NCBI GenBank assembly: GCA_914767715.1
Contig: OU612065.1
Span: 2,914,001 to 2,978,000 of the forward strand
Length of the DNA stretch: 64,000 nucleotides
From: Membranipora membranacea
Taxonomy: Eukaryota > Bryozoa > Gymnolaemata > Cheilostomatida > Membraniporidae
Reading direction: 5' to 3'
The translations under genes were made by a program, and so were the position numbers. How positions within the stretch are numbered: the first letter of the stretch is position 1; each line of letters begins with the position of its first letter. Below the pieces are notes generated by a model. It searched no databases and was not told the DNA's origin. It saw only the letters and a list, made by a program, of their open reading frames with translations. Positions 27,501 to 39,700 of this stretch are shown here, in pieces.

Positions 27501-30500
27501 TACTCCACTCGGTCACTCGGAGCTTTCATGAGATGCTGGGAACATGTTATCCTAGGGCCAGTCTGTCGAACAAGACTCCAGAAAACACGGTCTACAAACA
27601 CCATGTGCTCAGCACATGTAAGTATTTGATGCTCTGCCCAATCTCACATCTATAGTTGCTGCAGGGTTAATGGATGCCCAAGAGTTGCTAAGCATGAGCT
27701 CACAAAAGACACAAGCTTTAGTTTCTAGTTATCATGTGAGCAATGGCGATAGACAGGGAGTTCTCCTCTTCACACTAAATCATAATGAGGGAGAATACTG
27801 ACCTGACCCGGGCTGGAGGGTGGTATGACGTGGGATTGAGGTGGTTGGTTGATTAGAAGAGGTGACTGTCTGCTGCTGCTAGTTTGCTGACTGCGTGTCT
27901 CAGTGGAGAGTAGTATATTATCCGCACCAGTTGTAACATGAGAAGAGATATCTGTATATTTTGAGCTGTTTGTAACTATGACTGTGTGAGTAGGCAGCCC
28001 AAGAGTATCACACTCACTGCTCAATAAGCCTACAGATGCTTTGTTAGAGTTGTCCGGAGCAATAGATGTACTACCGCCTGTCATGATTAAAGGGAAATGT
28101 ATTGCTTACTGACACATAGTGATTTTGCCTACATCACATGCTTATTACTAACAAGTATCATTGGGCATTTATGAATGTTAGTATAGTAACGTGAAAAGGA
28201 AACCTCAGCTTTCAATTTTTATAATGTTCAAACATCATCAGTACAGTAGCGATATTATAATAAGAAAAAGGTGCCACTTTATTTACACCCTGTTTGTACT
28301 CCAAGATGACCATTTTGAGCATCCACAGTGAGCTGTTCCCATGAAAGCTTACCTGCCGATGGCACACCAGTTGAAGGTAAGGGACTATTATCAACAGGAG
28401 ACTGATCTGAGGTATCCAAGAAAAAATCCATCACAAATTTACACTCCATATATTTACTTGGCATTTTGCACAAATCCCTGAAAGTAAAAAAGAAAAATGC
28501 ACAACTTGATATATTGATTACATTTCATTATTAAATGTGCACACCAAGAACAGGCTATGATGTTATCAAGCTGAATCCAATATAGTTTCTGTAGAACACT
28601 GGTATATGCATCATCTAATACTAGCTAGTCACAGTCAGTGCAAACAATCATTTTTGTCTAAATTGCCGAAAACAGATATTTTTCCAAATTCTCGTAACAA
28701 TACAACCTTGACAAAATGGCAAAAATGAAACAAAGCATCACTTTTTATAATAAGCAAAATAATAACAATAAACTACTTACTTGAGATAATGGCGGATATT
28801 TCTCTCACTGCTGTCCACTACAATAACATCAAATAAATATCAAACATAACAGATACGCAAATTTAAAAAAATAAACGGTATTTGGCCTCTCACACGAATT
28901 TGTACACAGGAGGTAAATTATATGTTGGGAAGGATACCCATATTCTCTAATAATGAATATATATATATATATACATTATATTTGCCTAACAAATAATTAT
29001 AACAGCACTATCGTAGGTAGTTTAAGTGCTCAAACGGTGCAAGATGCGGGTAGAGGCATTTCATTATCAACCAGAAAGTGGTTGATAATGAAATGCCTCT
29101 ACCAGCATCTTGCACCGTTTGAGCACTTAAACTATATCTTAGGTGATGTTTTCTGCACATCATACATACCTTTAAACAGAGGGATTCGTCTCACATTTTT
29201 CGGAGCCTTTACATCATCTGGAAACTCCTGCACCAACTATAAATAGGAAGTGTGACAACGTATTTTAGCATGATCAACCATCTAAGCAGGAAAAACTCGG
29301 TAAAAGGGAATATCTCATCAATTATATCGATATGCACTTAACTGGTCGCATCACACAGACTTAAGTTTGACACAGATCTAAACTTACCCTGTCATGGAAG
29401 GATTTGATTTCATGATGTGATTTGGATATAGATCTTTTGCTGCCATCACTCATCTTAGCCTATGAAGAACAAGAATATATACTAGCGTCAAAAATAATCT
29501 CGCTTGAAATGTAATTGTCAATGCGCCAGAATAAAACTGAAACAGAAAACTGTAACCTATGACAATATTAACAAGTGGTTGGACAGTAGTTTTCAAATAC
29601 TTGAAGCTTCATCTTATCTTTAATATTGTCAACAGCAGCATCATTATGGTTTTTGACTACTGTTGGTCTAAATCCATCAGCCACTGATTTTTTTAATGTG
29701 ATGATAAACCCAAAGACATCATGTAACCCCTGAATATTCGTTTGTTTGATAAGCTAACTCACATCAATCAAATATACATCGGGCTTATTCTTATCTGATC
29801 TGACTGAACATGACTCTGCGATGTTCCCTGGAATATAAATAAGTGAATTATATATATTACAGATAGTTGATTGAAATTGTATAGTTGGTGTTTGCTGGAT
29901 GAGCTGAAACTGATTTTACGAAATAAAAGTACTAAACACCTGACTGGTTATTTTGTGTGCCATAATTTCACATTGAATGTTCACATTTGAAACAGCAGAA
30001 ATTAGCTAACAGCTAGAAAAAAATTCGAAGTCTGCTGGGAATAAGGTGGTGAAAATCAAATGAGGAAGAGTTCAAACCTCAGAATAACGCATCACTTTGA
30101 GGACTGCGTAACCAAAATGCATGGGAGAACAATTAGAAAATGTGGTTATAATTTTTTTATACGATCAGGGAGGGTGGGATACGATTCATCATTGTTGAGG
30201 AAATGTCTTTCCTTTCCTCAGCATAAATACTCAACTAAAATGTGCTCCTGATATTCATTTTTTAACTCACCAGCAGCTTACATCGTTAACGTCATCTTAC
30301 CAAAGCATACTGGTCATTTGAAACAACTGGAATCATATGATCAGTGTGCCGGACATGTGAAAGAAAGAAGAAAAGTGAAACAACTAATTGCTGAAGCTAC
30401 AACCAGCGCACTAGTAGATAGAAGTTAGGCTATAGGAAGATTGACTTACAGTGTGACTTGAGTGTTTGTGTTCGATTGGATCCATATCGAGTCTTCACAT

Positions 30501-31819
30501 TAAGAGGTGAAGATGCAGTAACTGATGCCTCATAGGGACCCAAGTCATATTGCTATAAGTGACAAAAAATAAGGTAAAGTGCCATGGACTAGAGTCTTGG
30601 TGGTAATAACGAGGTACTGTAGGCCCAGTAGTTTAGGATTGTTGCTTAGTACACAAGTGATGAAGGTTCTCCATTTGGATCAAGTTACGGTCATAACAAT
30701 GGACAATGAATAGGTCCATTGACCCTAGGCACCTACACAAAGACACTAGACAGGTGTGACTATGCTCCCAACAAAATTTCATGAATATTTTTCTTAACAT
30801 AAACTACCTCATGATACATTATGCGGCTACAAGCATACTAGTTGTGTGATAAAAAGTAGCTGCTTAGTTCTTTCGCTTGTTCTCTTACCTTTTCCCAGGG
30901 GCAAGCGAAATTAATAGTTTGGTTCTTCCAAATATGTTGGTGGCTGTAGGTAATTGGGTCGCATGACATTCGCACCCTCAAATGGACTAACCAGGGGGTC
31001 TTTAGACAGCCAAAATCTAATCGCTTGATGGAGCTATAATCATTCTGAGTGTGCGATTTGGGAATAATAGTGATAATTTGCTTTACAGCAGCTCATTCTA
31101 ATTAAAACACCCCCCCCCCCCCCTGGGCACATATAGGTAGGCTACATAAGCATTGAGTTTTCCGTGGAAAATATTGCAAAGAGACAAAACTAACCCCCAT
31201 CATTCTCCCTGCCCTCATAGATACAAAATGACATGCCCTCCTGGTTACTTACCATACTGTTTGGGTAAGTTTGACATTGGGCGTCTTTCAATTCGCGGGA
31301 CGGATTTTTATCAGAAGATGGCTGGCCAAACATGTGCGTAAAACCCTCCATTTGATTGATGAAATCTTGATGTTGACTAAAGGTAAAAGCAGGGTGGTGT
31401 ATAGCTATACTCAGCAACAAGCGTACATCAGCGACCAAGCTTTCATCTATAGGCACACTAGCAGATAATATCCGTAAATGATTATCCATATCCGACAGCA
31501 AATCATAGAGCACCTTGGCACATAATGCATTTGGGGGTCTAGACCTCATCAAACACATGCATACTATCAACCGACTTCTTATATTTTGCCCTTGATGTAA
31601 AATGTCAGTCATTTCCTCCAATTCCTTATGGTCGTTTGCCTTGTCCTCAAAATCTTTTAAAACATGATAGTCCTTTCTGGCTAGCTGCTCTAGGCAGGTC
31701 CCAAAGAGACGGAGCTCCCATGGTGAGCACTGCTGAAAAATTGAGCAGATGAAGTCTATTCGACTAGCGGCATCCAAGTCGAGAAACCAATCATAAACCT
31801 CCTGCTTGTATTTGACCAT
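21584..31819 (-). CDS. PX-SAM-CCHC zinc-knuckle protein, ZCCHC2/ZCCHC14 family
   Basis: Seventeen exons with agreeing phases: 31253..31819, 30450..30552, 29763..29827, 29388..29459, 29170..29236, 28781..28817, 28353..28477, 27803..28077, 27142..27417, 26056..26147, 25221..25417, 24919..25016, 23759..24728, 23201..23368, 22756..22915, 21930..22270 and 21584..21630. They encode 1219 residues. The N-terminal helical region (EVYDWFLDLDAASRIDFICS…) matches the family start. A PX phosphoinositide-binding fold spans about residues 225-325 (KSHHEIKSFHDRLVQEFPDD, RNIRHYLKDLCK). A SAM-like domain spans about 510-561 (PCTLLKKLRLHKYESLF…LTQEDLKRKGM-like). A CCHC knuckle near 1181-1194 (CTNCGGPGHTRNEC) is the RNA-binding signature. 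Long Gln/Pro/Ser-rich linkers lie between. The family is linked to RNA regulation and membrane phosphoinositides; the exact role here is inference. The start at 31819 is the first Met of an open exon. Confidence 0.88.
25150..25190. repeat. (AT)n microsatellite
   Basis: An interrupted TATATA tract in an intron of the PX-SAM-CCHC gene. Confidence 0.8.
29018..29134. mobile_element. Near-perfect 117-bp palindrome (foldback MITE)
   Basis: Arms of about 56 bp start TAGTTTAAGTGCTCAAACGG and meet around a 5-base loop (GAAAG). Only about one mismatch or indel per arm is visible, implying recent insertion. The inner part, CATTTCATTATCAACC, recurs at 40428 and 46345. It lies in an intron of the PX-SAM-CCHC gene. 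It has no coding capacity. Confidence 0.8.
31110..31123 (+). repeat. Poly-C tract (14 C)
   Basis: A homopolymer run in intron 1 of the PX-SAM-CCHC gene. Length may be unreliable in an assembly. Confidence 0.8.
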
Positions 31820-32488
31820 TTTTACACTCTTTGCAGCATTGTAAATACATTAATCATGTGTGTTCATCATTTCTGATAGTGTTGGTCGGTATGCGAGACG
31901 ATCATTGAGTGAGTGTGTAAAAAACTTCATCACACAAATATATACAACAATACATCATAATTTGGTTTTGTCACACAGGTTTCTTTACTTTTTAATCCGG
32001 GGATTTTTGTAGCTTATAGGCTCTCACGGAATATTTTGTGACTATTCATTGGTCAAAAAATAACCATCGAGGTTTACAAAAGATTTAAATCATAAATGAA
32101 ATTTCTTTTTCGGAAATTATATCATGGCTGATCAGACTAGGAAGAATTCTTCCTGACCAGGCAAACTTGTTTAAAAATTATTTTTTTACATAGAAAAATG
32201 GTAGAATTGAAAGAATTTACTTATCACTCCAGTATGTTATTGAGTGGTCACGCTGATCACATGATCACATTTTTCTTTCTCACTTGGTTATAACAAGGGC
32301 TTTATACACCATGCCCTTGGTTATAATCAAACTCTTGGATTTGATTGACTAAACATTAATAGAGTTGAACAATAATAATACCCCACTCTGTGCATGAGAC
32401 TCATTGGTGCATGTGGGAACTGTTGAGGCAAAGGAATATCTCTGCAGCATAATAAGGCCTGGACTTTTTAGGGAACAACTTACTTTGA

Positions 32489-32530
32489 GCAAGGAGTAAC
32501 ACTAACAGCGTTACTCCTGTTACTCCTTGC
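32489..32530. repeat. Palindrome GCAAGGAGTAAC…GTTACTCCTTGC
   Basis: Twelve-base perfect terminal inverted repeats with a second internal GTTACTCCT copy. Same family as 36323..36347. Confidence 0.7.
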
Positions 32531-32833
32531 TTTGAGATAAGGCCAGAGCCTGAACCATTCTCCCTGCCTGAACTAACACCCCTATTTTAAACTATACTAT
32601 GTAGGCCTTTGTCACAATGCTATGGTTGGAAATTACAAGTCATGGATACTTGGGATAGTCCAACTATAGTATATGACAGCCATTATTTAACATATTGGCT
32701 CACCTTTTTATTTACTTCGTATTATACCATACCTACTTACATTATTACTTAACTAGTGAATTACCCTTCTTGTATTCAACAAACTACTCCCTCTTCATTG
32801 TTGCATTCCGGTAGTTATGGTTATGGAGAACTG

Positions 32834-32870
32834 TCAGTCCAATGAACTCCCGGAGGGGTTCATTGGTCAG
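32834..32870. repeat. Palindrome of the CAATGAACTCC family
   Basis: CTGTCAGTCCAATGAACTCC is followed by its imperfect complement. Related pieces occur at 2002, 39081, 41998 and 43941. Confidence 0.6.
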
Positions 32871-33270
32871 TCTAAGGAATGGTTGATGGATGTTTTAATA
32901 TCATCAATAGAAAGTGAAAAACTGACTTAGGTATGCAGGATTGGCTAGCCTCCAAGTAACAATCTATCCAACCGACTCTTAATGTGGAAAGCATACAACC
33001 TACTTTGCCAATCTAAGGACAATCAGAGGACAATACTACTGATGCCCTACTGGATGGGTACATGTACCCACTCTGAACCCAAATGCCCTACCCATGGGAT
33101 GGTATTCTGGAACAATGTCCAAACCTTATGTATTTATGTCCAAAAACTGAGGCACGCCCCTTACGCCCCCCTAGGCGGTCTAGCGTGATGTCGTCTTTGA
33201 TGTAAGTATGTAAGTTGATGTAAGTTACTATATATGAACACCAACTAGTATGATTAATCAACTGTTTCCG

Positions 33271-33465
33271 TGTTTCGAGTACACGTGTCTCCTACATCAT
33301 TGGATGGTTACGATATAGCCTCCGTCGACTATGTGAGCAGCACACCCTTCCTTATAGCATCTAACTTAGATCCATTGAGTATTGACAGAATTAGAATTCT
33401 AGTAGATGCCAAAGGCTATATACTGCTAGTCATGTGACATACTCTTCCTGGAACCTATCGTGCAG
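33271..33465. repeat. Diverged dispersed repeat, copy 1
   Basis: About 190 bp is clearly alignable to 42745..42930, sharing TACATCATTGGA, ATCCATTGAGT-like, ATTGACAGA and CTGCTAGTCATGT. Copy 1 has one frame open for about 46 codons (SLDGYDIASVDYVSS…), while copy 2 is interrupted, so it may derive from an old coding element. Each copy lies upstream of one ethanolamine kinase gene. Confidence 0.5.
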
Positions 33466-34189
33466 TAATCTTCCTCTTTTCTGCTGGAGACATCGTACTG
33501 ATCACACGGATGCTTGAGGAGAGCTATACATACAGACGTCAGAAGCTTCTATAAATATAAATCCTTTGGTAATTATTATATATACATGTTGTGCTATTGA
33601 AGTAGATAAATATCTACACAAGCGTATTTATAACCCCTCAGTATTGAATATAATAATTGGTTGGGCTGCAGTCGTTCTTGCTGCCATTTTTAAGACTAGT
33701 TTTGTTTAATTTTATTTCTCACAGCTATTGCGAGTGAGACTGTTGAGTCTGCTGTTTGGTACCATATCCCTTGTGAGGGAAGTTAATTAACATACTAGTT
33801 CACTGATCGGCCATGTTTTTATGCCTGTTGTCTAATCCGGTCACAATTTCCCAGGAGTTCATGTTCCTGGGTACAATTAGAGTGGTCAGGCCACCACTGA
33901 TAATTAGCGGCTCATTAAAAACCTTCACAGTTTTGACAAGATTCTAGTCTAGTGAATAAGACATAGTAGATATACTGTTATATGTATAAAGTGGCATTTT
34001 TGGTTCCATGAATATAACCACATTACTATTATCTTTATTCTGACTATTGATTTTCACATAGAGTGTTGAATCTGTAAAAGTCTTGTTACATAAAAAAAGT
34101 GAGACCTTATTTTAAAAAAGATCGTGTTTTAAAAATCCAGTAAAAAAAAAGAATTTTAAAAGAGTAAAGAATCTATTCTTTGTAGTAGG

Positions 34190-34380
34190 AGGTAGCTCAG
34201 TTGGTTAGAGCGCCTGCCCTCTAACGCGCAAGCGTTGGGGGTCTTGGGTTCGAATCCCGCTGCGGTCTACTGACTACTGGGATCATGATGCATGACGCCC
34301 CAGGTGTGCTCCGACCTGTCTGCAAACTGAGAGCAACTTTGCGCCGAATACGGTGGAATATGGCTGATATTTTTCAGTCC
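34190..34380 (+). repeat. tRNA-derived SINE
   Basis: The head contains a strong A box (GGTAGCTCAGTTGGTTAGAG) and B box (GGTTCGAATCC) with an intact D arm (GCTC…GAGC). The acceptor stem is decayed and the anticodon region carries an extra AACGC/GCGTT hairpin, so this is not a standard tRNA. A tRNA-unrelated body follows. A SINE is the best explanation. Confidence 0.65.
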
Positions 34381-34405
34381 TCGGACAGAGACAGCACTTG
34401 CAATT

Positions 34406-34703
34406 TTAACCCACTTTTAAGATAGATGTCCTGGTTAGCATATGACAGTCATAATGTGTTTTGGCGTAGTTCGGTTCTGCAGTTGGTGGCCGCCCTAGGC
34501 TTGAGCCGTGAAGATTGTCGAGATTGAGTGTGTTTTGTGGGTAGCAGCTTATGAAGGCAATGATCAGACATTTTGATTTTGTCCATGTACTTGCTGCATT
34601 GCTGGTCGATATAGTCATCCAGTGGTGTGAGTTTTAAGGCGGATACTCTGTCACGGTAAATGACCCGATGCTGAACTGATAATTTGGAGTGCCAATTTCT
34701 CAA
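34406..34703 (-). pseudogene. Possible 3' tail of a non-LTR retrotransposon ORF
   Basis: An 84-residue open frame reads WHSKLSVQHRVIYRDRVSA, then TPLDDYIDQQCSKYM and RQSSRLKPRAATNCRTELRQ. This resembles the C-terminal end that follows reverse transcriptase in some LINE families, by pattern memory only. No reverse transcriptase motif (FADD/YADD) is present nearby, so at most a dead fragment remains. It is antisense to the adjacent SINE. Confidence 0.35.
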
Positions 34704-36322
34704 GTGTTAGGAGCTGCCCTTTTGATGTTGACATTTGATGTTTAAATATACAAACATTATGCACTAATGTCATTTAATTATACTGTTATTTATGGAATAT
34801 TGCTAGGCAACCATTCCCTTTCAATCGGAGATCAGATACCAAGTATTTCTGATTTAAGAGATGATTCATCATTAATGTATTTTCGCCACATGTTAACCAT
34901 GAATTGAAGTCACTGCCAGTTGAATTCGTGGAATAGAGAATAAAAGAAGCATAATCAACAACTCGCTCTTACCATATTTACATCTCACCATCATTACGAT
35001 CCAACTCACAAGCACTGTTCCACATTAATTATAACATCTTAGAACACAATTTGACAAACAGTAAAATATATGAAGATTACTTTCGCACCAAAGTAACACC
35101 CCACAGATATCCAGAAACTCATCTATCTATCTCTTTACATCAACAACAAGGCTATCCTGCAGACGGAATGATCTGGATCAACCCACCAATCCTTAGACAT
35201 CAATACCATAGAGGTCTATTTCTACGCACCAATCCAAAGACGGATGATCACCGTCTACAGTCTATTGTTGTGTCTGTTTTTTATAACCTGTTTAACAAGC
35301 TTTAAGTTTAGCGTCATTGAACTCCATATCTGGATTAGCATAATTAGTTGTCTTTTGACAAACAAAGGACTTGCAAGAATAGTCCTAGCCTGTCCTGACA
35401 AGCTTTGTTTGGTGGGAACAAAACTAAAGACAGGCTAAAAGTTGTGGCTACACACGCCGTATTTTCCACAGGATTGGGGAATCTTTAGCTCTGCCAGATG
35501 CATAGGATAGCTAGGTTAGCTCTGCCAGATTCCTCATATGGGCTAACCAACTTGTTGGTTCTATCCGTAGCCGTAGTACGGCCAGCTATTCCTTTGTTAT
35601 TTGTGAAAGAGGCGGTGCTTAATTAAATTACTATAGTGATTGGTTTAATTCATTCAAGTTGAACAATAGGAAGACAAAGCAGACCCAAATTGTATTGTAA
35701 TCGAAAGGAATAGGCCTAGCTAATAATAGGCGTGTGTAGCACCTTGCCCAATCCGTAGCCTTACTAAAAGTTTCCCAATCCTATGGATAGTACGGCTTGT
35801 GTAGCCAGAGCTTAAGCCAGTCTCTAGTAGCATTCTAGGAAAGCCCAAATCGTCAACGCTGAAGGCATTTTATTACCGTTTGCAATTTTGTAAGCAAGAC
35901 AGTTTCCCAGGCTATATCTTCATGCTATTTAGGACAGCCAACCGTCCAAATTGCCATCAATGTCAGATCAGTCCCTGTGTTTCAAAAGTGTTCTAATAAC
36001 TGTCCATGTTGATATTTAGTCCATGAGAACAATTTAATTCAGTGTTTGGAGCTTATTCAAGGAGTTTATTTTTCTCCATTTGCAGAGTTTCCAGTAGACT
36101 TGGCTTTTGTTAGGCATAGTATAATAAAGATCGTAGTCAGTTGATCTGGTTCTGATGGTAAGGATCCAAGATAGAGCTACAGCACTCAATCTGTGGTCGT
36201 ACAATTGTCTGTGGACAGTGCGATATATTGTGTGGGGTAAGCTTGGCTCACACTTGATTAAATTCTTCTCATGGAACGAAAATATGAACATAACAATATA
36301 CTATACAGTTAGAATATTCAAC

Positions 36323-36347
36323 CAAGGAGTAACAGGGTTACTCCTTG
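36323..36347. repeat. Palindrome CAAGGAGTAAC/GTTACTCCTTG
   Basis: An 11-bp perfect inverted repeat with a 3-base loop, about 370 bp upstream of ethanolamine kinase copy A. Confidence 0.7.
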
Positions 36348-36718
36348 ATTCAACACAGGGACTCATCCGATATTGATCTGATTGGCTGACTACCAAACTG
36401 TAAACAGAAATTAAATACCTTGAGCGTCAATGATTTGGGCATTTCTAGAATGCTACCAGCGACTGGCTACCACAAACATCTACTTTCCGCATGAAGATGC
36501 CCAATTGAATAAGACGAGTCCCTGCTCACACAACCAAGAACAATATTATATTTACAAGTTTCCATTGCCTCAATAAACATGAGAAATGACAGGCTCCACG
36601 ATATGCATGGCTTCCTAGACTCTAGAGTCTAGACTATTTGTATTGCTTGGTTGATCAAAGTGAGATCTCAACAATGTTTGGATTCTCAATGTTCACACAC
36701 CAATAATTTTTCTAGATA

Positions 36719-39700
36719 ATGGAGCCCTTGAAGCTGGATTTGATTGTCGATGATGATTTCGGAAATTTGGAATCAGTCATCACAAAAGTTCGCCCAGACT
36801 GGACATGGCAGATGGTGAATAAAAAGATCTTCACTGCGGGAATCACAAATAAAATAACGGGATTCTACCTGAATACTGATACTAAGGTTGGCTACAGTAT
36901 ATATATATATTTCTATTTCTCCTTTTCTGTAGTATGCAATATTTATACACCGAAAAAATTCATAACACCTCTTGGTAAAAATTACAGAACACAAGTCGTT
37001 ACTGTTAGAAATTGTCCCCCCTTCTTATCTATGAAATAATTATTTCTTGTGCTATACCAGCCCAAAAAGCTACCAATTCCATATAATTCTAATTAAACTT
37101 TTACCGTGCAAATCTGACATAACTTTAACATAAGTAACTGCCTGACTGTAACAGGCATTTGTCTTTGGGTAGTCCTAAGTTAAAAATGAATATATTTTCA
37201 ATGCAGGAGACATTGTACAATAGTTGATAGAAGTGATGGCTTATTGGGCTGGCACAGCACTGGGGATAAATACCTCATAGATAAGGAAGGGGGGGGAAAC
37301 AATTCCTAACACTATACCTAACTTTTACCCAGAAGTGCTGTGATCTTTTTCAGTGCATATCCTCAGCAGAACTAGCTGCCAGACTTGATTGGTCTTTCTG
37401 TAAACACTCATCAATCATCATAATTGGGGCACTGCACATGTTAAAACTATCATTGTTAAACATCCTCTTTGACTCACCATTGAAACTCATGGGTAAATTT
37501 GACCAATAAGTTTTCGATGGTTAGTCAAAGTAAATGGGGAAAAATTTTGGTATGCTAAAGCAAGGAGTTGGCTAAAGCTTATTATGTGCCAGTTTTGTTT
37601 ACTGATTTAGTGGAATTTCATAAAGGATTTTGTTTCTAATATTGAGATAGAGCACCTTTCGAACTCTAATGATTCGAAAAACTATGTCTTAGCGCAGATG
37701 GTGAATTTCTAAAATATGGTAGATGGGTCTCCTGGTAAAGCCTACTTAGTATGACCTAGTATTTGTTAATGACAATGAGATCTTGTTAATAAAAAGGACA
37801 AAATTGGAGATAAATGAAAAAAATGTTCTACTAAAATTATTATGCTTTACATTCTGCGCATTCCTTGTTTTTCTGGTTACAAGTGCCCTTCACTTAATCC
37901 TTACTCGAGAATAAATACTTGCTATATATGGAATACTCTATGAAGCTTGTGTACTACCCTCATCTCCTATACTCCACCTTGTTGATACCCTCATCTATCT
38001 CGAATCTCATTTTCTTTGTCAATGCCATAAATTTTCCGATTTGTCTATGTTACAGTGGAGTGATATGCTACTTGTCAGACGTTACGGATACAATACAGAG
38101 CTAATCATTGATCGTAAATGTGAACAGCTCAATATGAGGATAGTAAATACCACAGGGTCAGGAGCACCCCTATATGCTATACTCTCTAATGCGCTGGTCT
38201 ATGGCTTCATTCCAGGCCAGACTACCGATGCTTCTTCCATTAGACTACCTGAAATTAGTGAACTTGTTGCCAAAGAAATGGCGTATCTCCATAGTATTGA
38301 CCTCTCCAAGTATCCAGGTAAGGCAAGAAATTATCTTTTGAGAATTCTTGATGAGTGTAATTATTGAATTGGCTTAAAGGTGAAGGCAACTTTTGCAGAG
38401 TCTTTGTCTGAATATACTGTTTCCCATCCCCTGATGCCTTATTCATTGGTAACAAATCTTATAAGGTATCAGAAGTATGGTTCTGGCATCCTTGTTAATT
38501 TCCAAAATGTCAGAATGTGGAAGCTGCCATTTTGTTATCTTGTTTGTAAGTACACTCTGCACATGTGCAGTGGCCATAAGATCATATATATATCACAGAC
38601 TTCTGCAAAGCTACATTACAAACACCAATGAAGCATGAAGATTTTGATGCAATCAGATCGTATTTGCATTACTTGAAAGGAAGGACAACAACACACATAA
38701 CTACTCACATCCGCTCCATGGGCCCCTGGGACTTACATGTCTTTACTTTGCCAATGTCCAGTTGATAATGAACATTGGCAAAGTAAAGACATGTAAGTCC
38801 CAGGGGCCCATGATCCGCTCCTTACTGCCTGCTTTCTATGGCTATTCTCAGCACATTAGATTGTGAAATGATTATGGCCGTGTGACGTTGTAAGTAGTGA
38901 AATCACTTCCTTATCAGTCTCTCACCAACTCAATCTGTCTTATTTAGTGACAAGTAAAAGTGCTTCAAAAGTTTCCATATTAGAAAAGCTTCTTTATTTG
39001 TAGATCATTTCACGGTATTTCCTTGTTTAAAGTTACTAAAACCGCTCAATGTAATTATCTCACTATAAACTTTACCTGCCTGCAATCAATGAACCCCTCA
39101 CCCCTCTCTCCGGGGAGAAAGAGTTCATTGCTGCAATTCCAGCCTTATGTTGGATAAAGACAAACACAGCATAGTAGAATGAGTACATGAATATTTACCC
39201 TGTCCCTGTCGCGTTATAAATGTAATTACTGTGCTACATAGAAAAATATCTTACCTATGAATGTCTAATATTTTGGTTTTAGAAGTACCTACGATAGAGC
39301 CACTGATGTTCCGGAAGATAGAAGGCTTTACTGAGAAAATCCCAGATACGCTGACTGATCATAAAAAGAGGAAAACTTGGGAATCTTTTGGCTGGTCATT
39401 AGATGGAATATGTGCCGAGATTAAATTCATTGAAAGCCTGGTACACCACCATTTTCCATCTACACCATGCGGCTTCACTCATAATGATTTACTTCTGGAA
39501 AATGTAGTGTATAATAGGGAAAAGGGCACTATTAATTTTATCGATTTTGAATACGGGTGTTACAGTTATCTGTATTTTGATATTGGTAATCACTTTTGTG
39601 AGTATGCTGGAGTTGGCGATGAGGACCACAGCAGATATCCCAATGAGACTTATCAGAAGCAGTGGCTGAAAATCTACCTAAGAGAATATCATAAGCTCAA

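Larger units (their letters stand above)
31820..36718. other. Repeat-rich intergenic spacer
   Basis: About 4.9 kb between divergent genes. It holds small palindromes (32489, 32834, 36323), a diverged dispersed repeat (33271-33465), a tRNA-derived SINE (34190) and a possible retrotransposon tail (34406-34703). Other open stretches here look like chance. The last 150 bp before 36719 resemble the upstream flank of the second ethanolamine kinase gene. Confidence 0.6.

Noticed and set aside
27347-27655. Plus-strand gene of about 100 codons at 27347-27655
   Set aside because: Its first part is antisense to a verified exon of the PX-SAM-CCHC gene and the rest lies in the adjoining intron; there is no domain or splice support.
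29018-29134. CRISPR array or rho-independent terminator
   Set aside because: It is one long palindrome, not spaced direct repeats, and the context is a eukaryotic intron.
34196-34270. Functional tRNA gene
   Set aside because: A and B boxes are good, but the acceptor stem has several mismatches and the anticodon arm cannot form a normal stem-loop because of an extra hairpin. A SINE head fits better.
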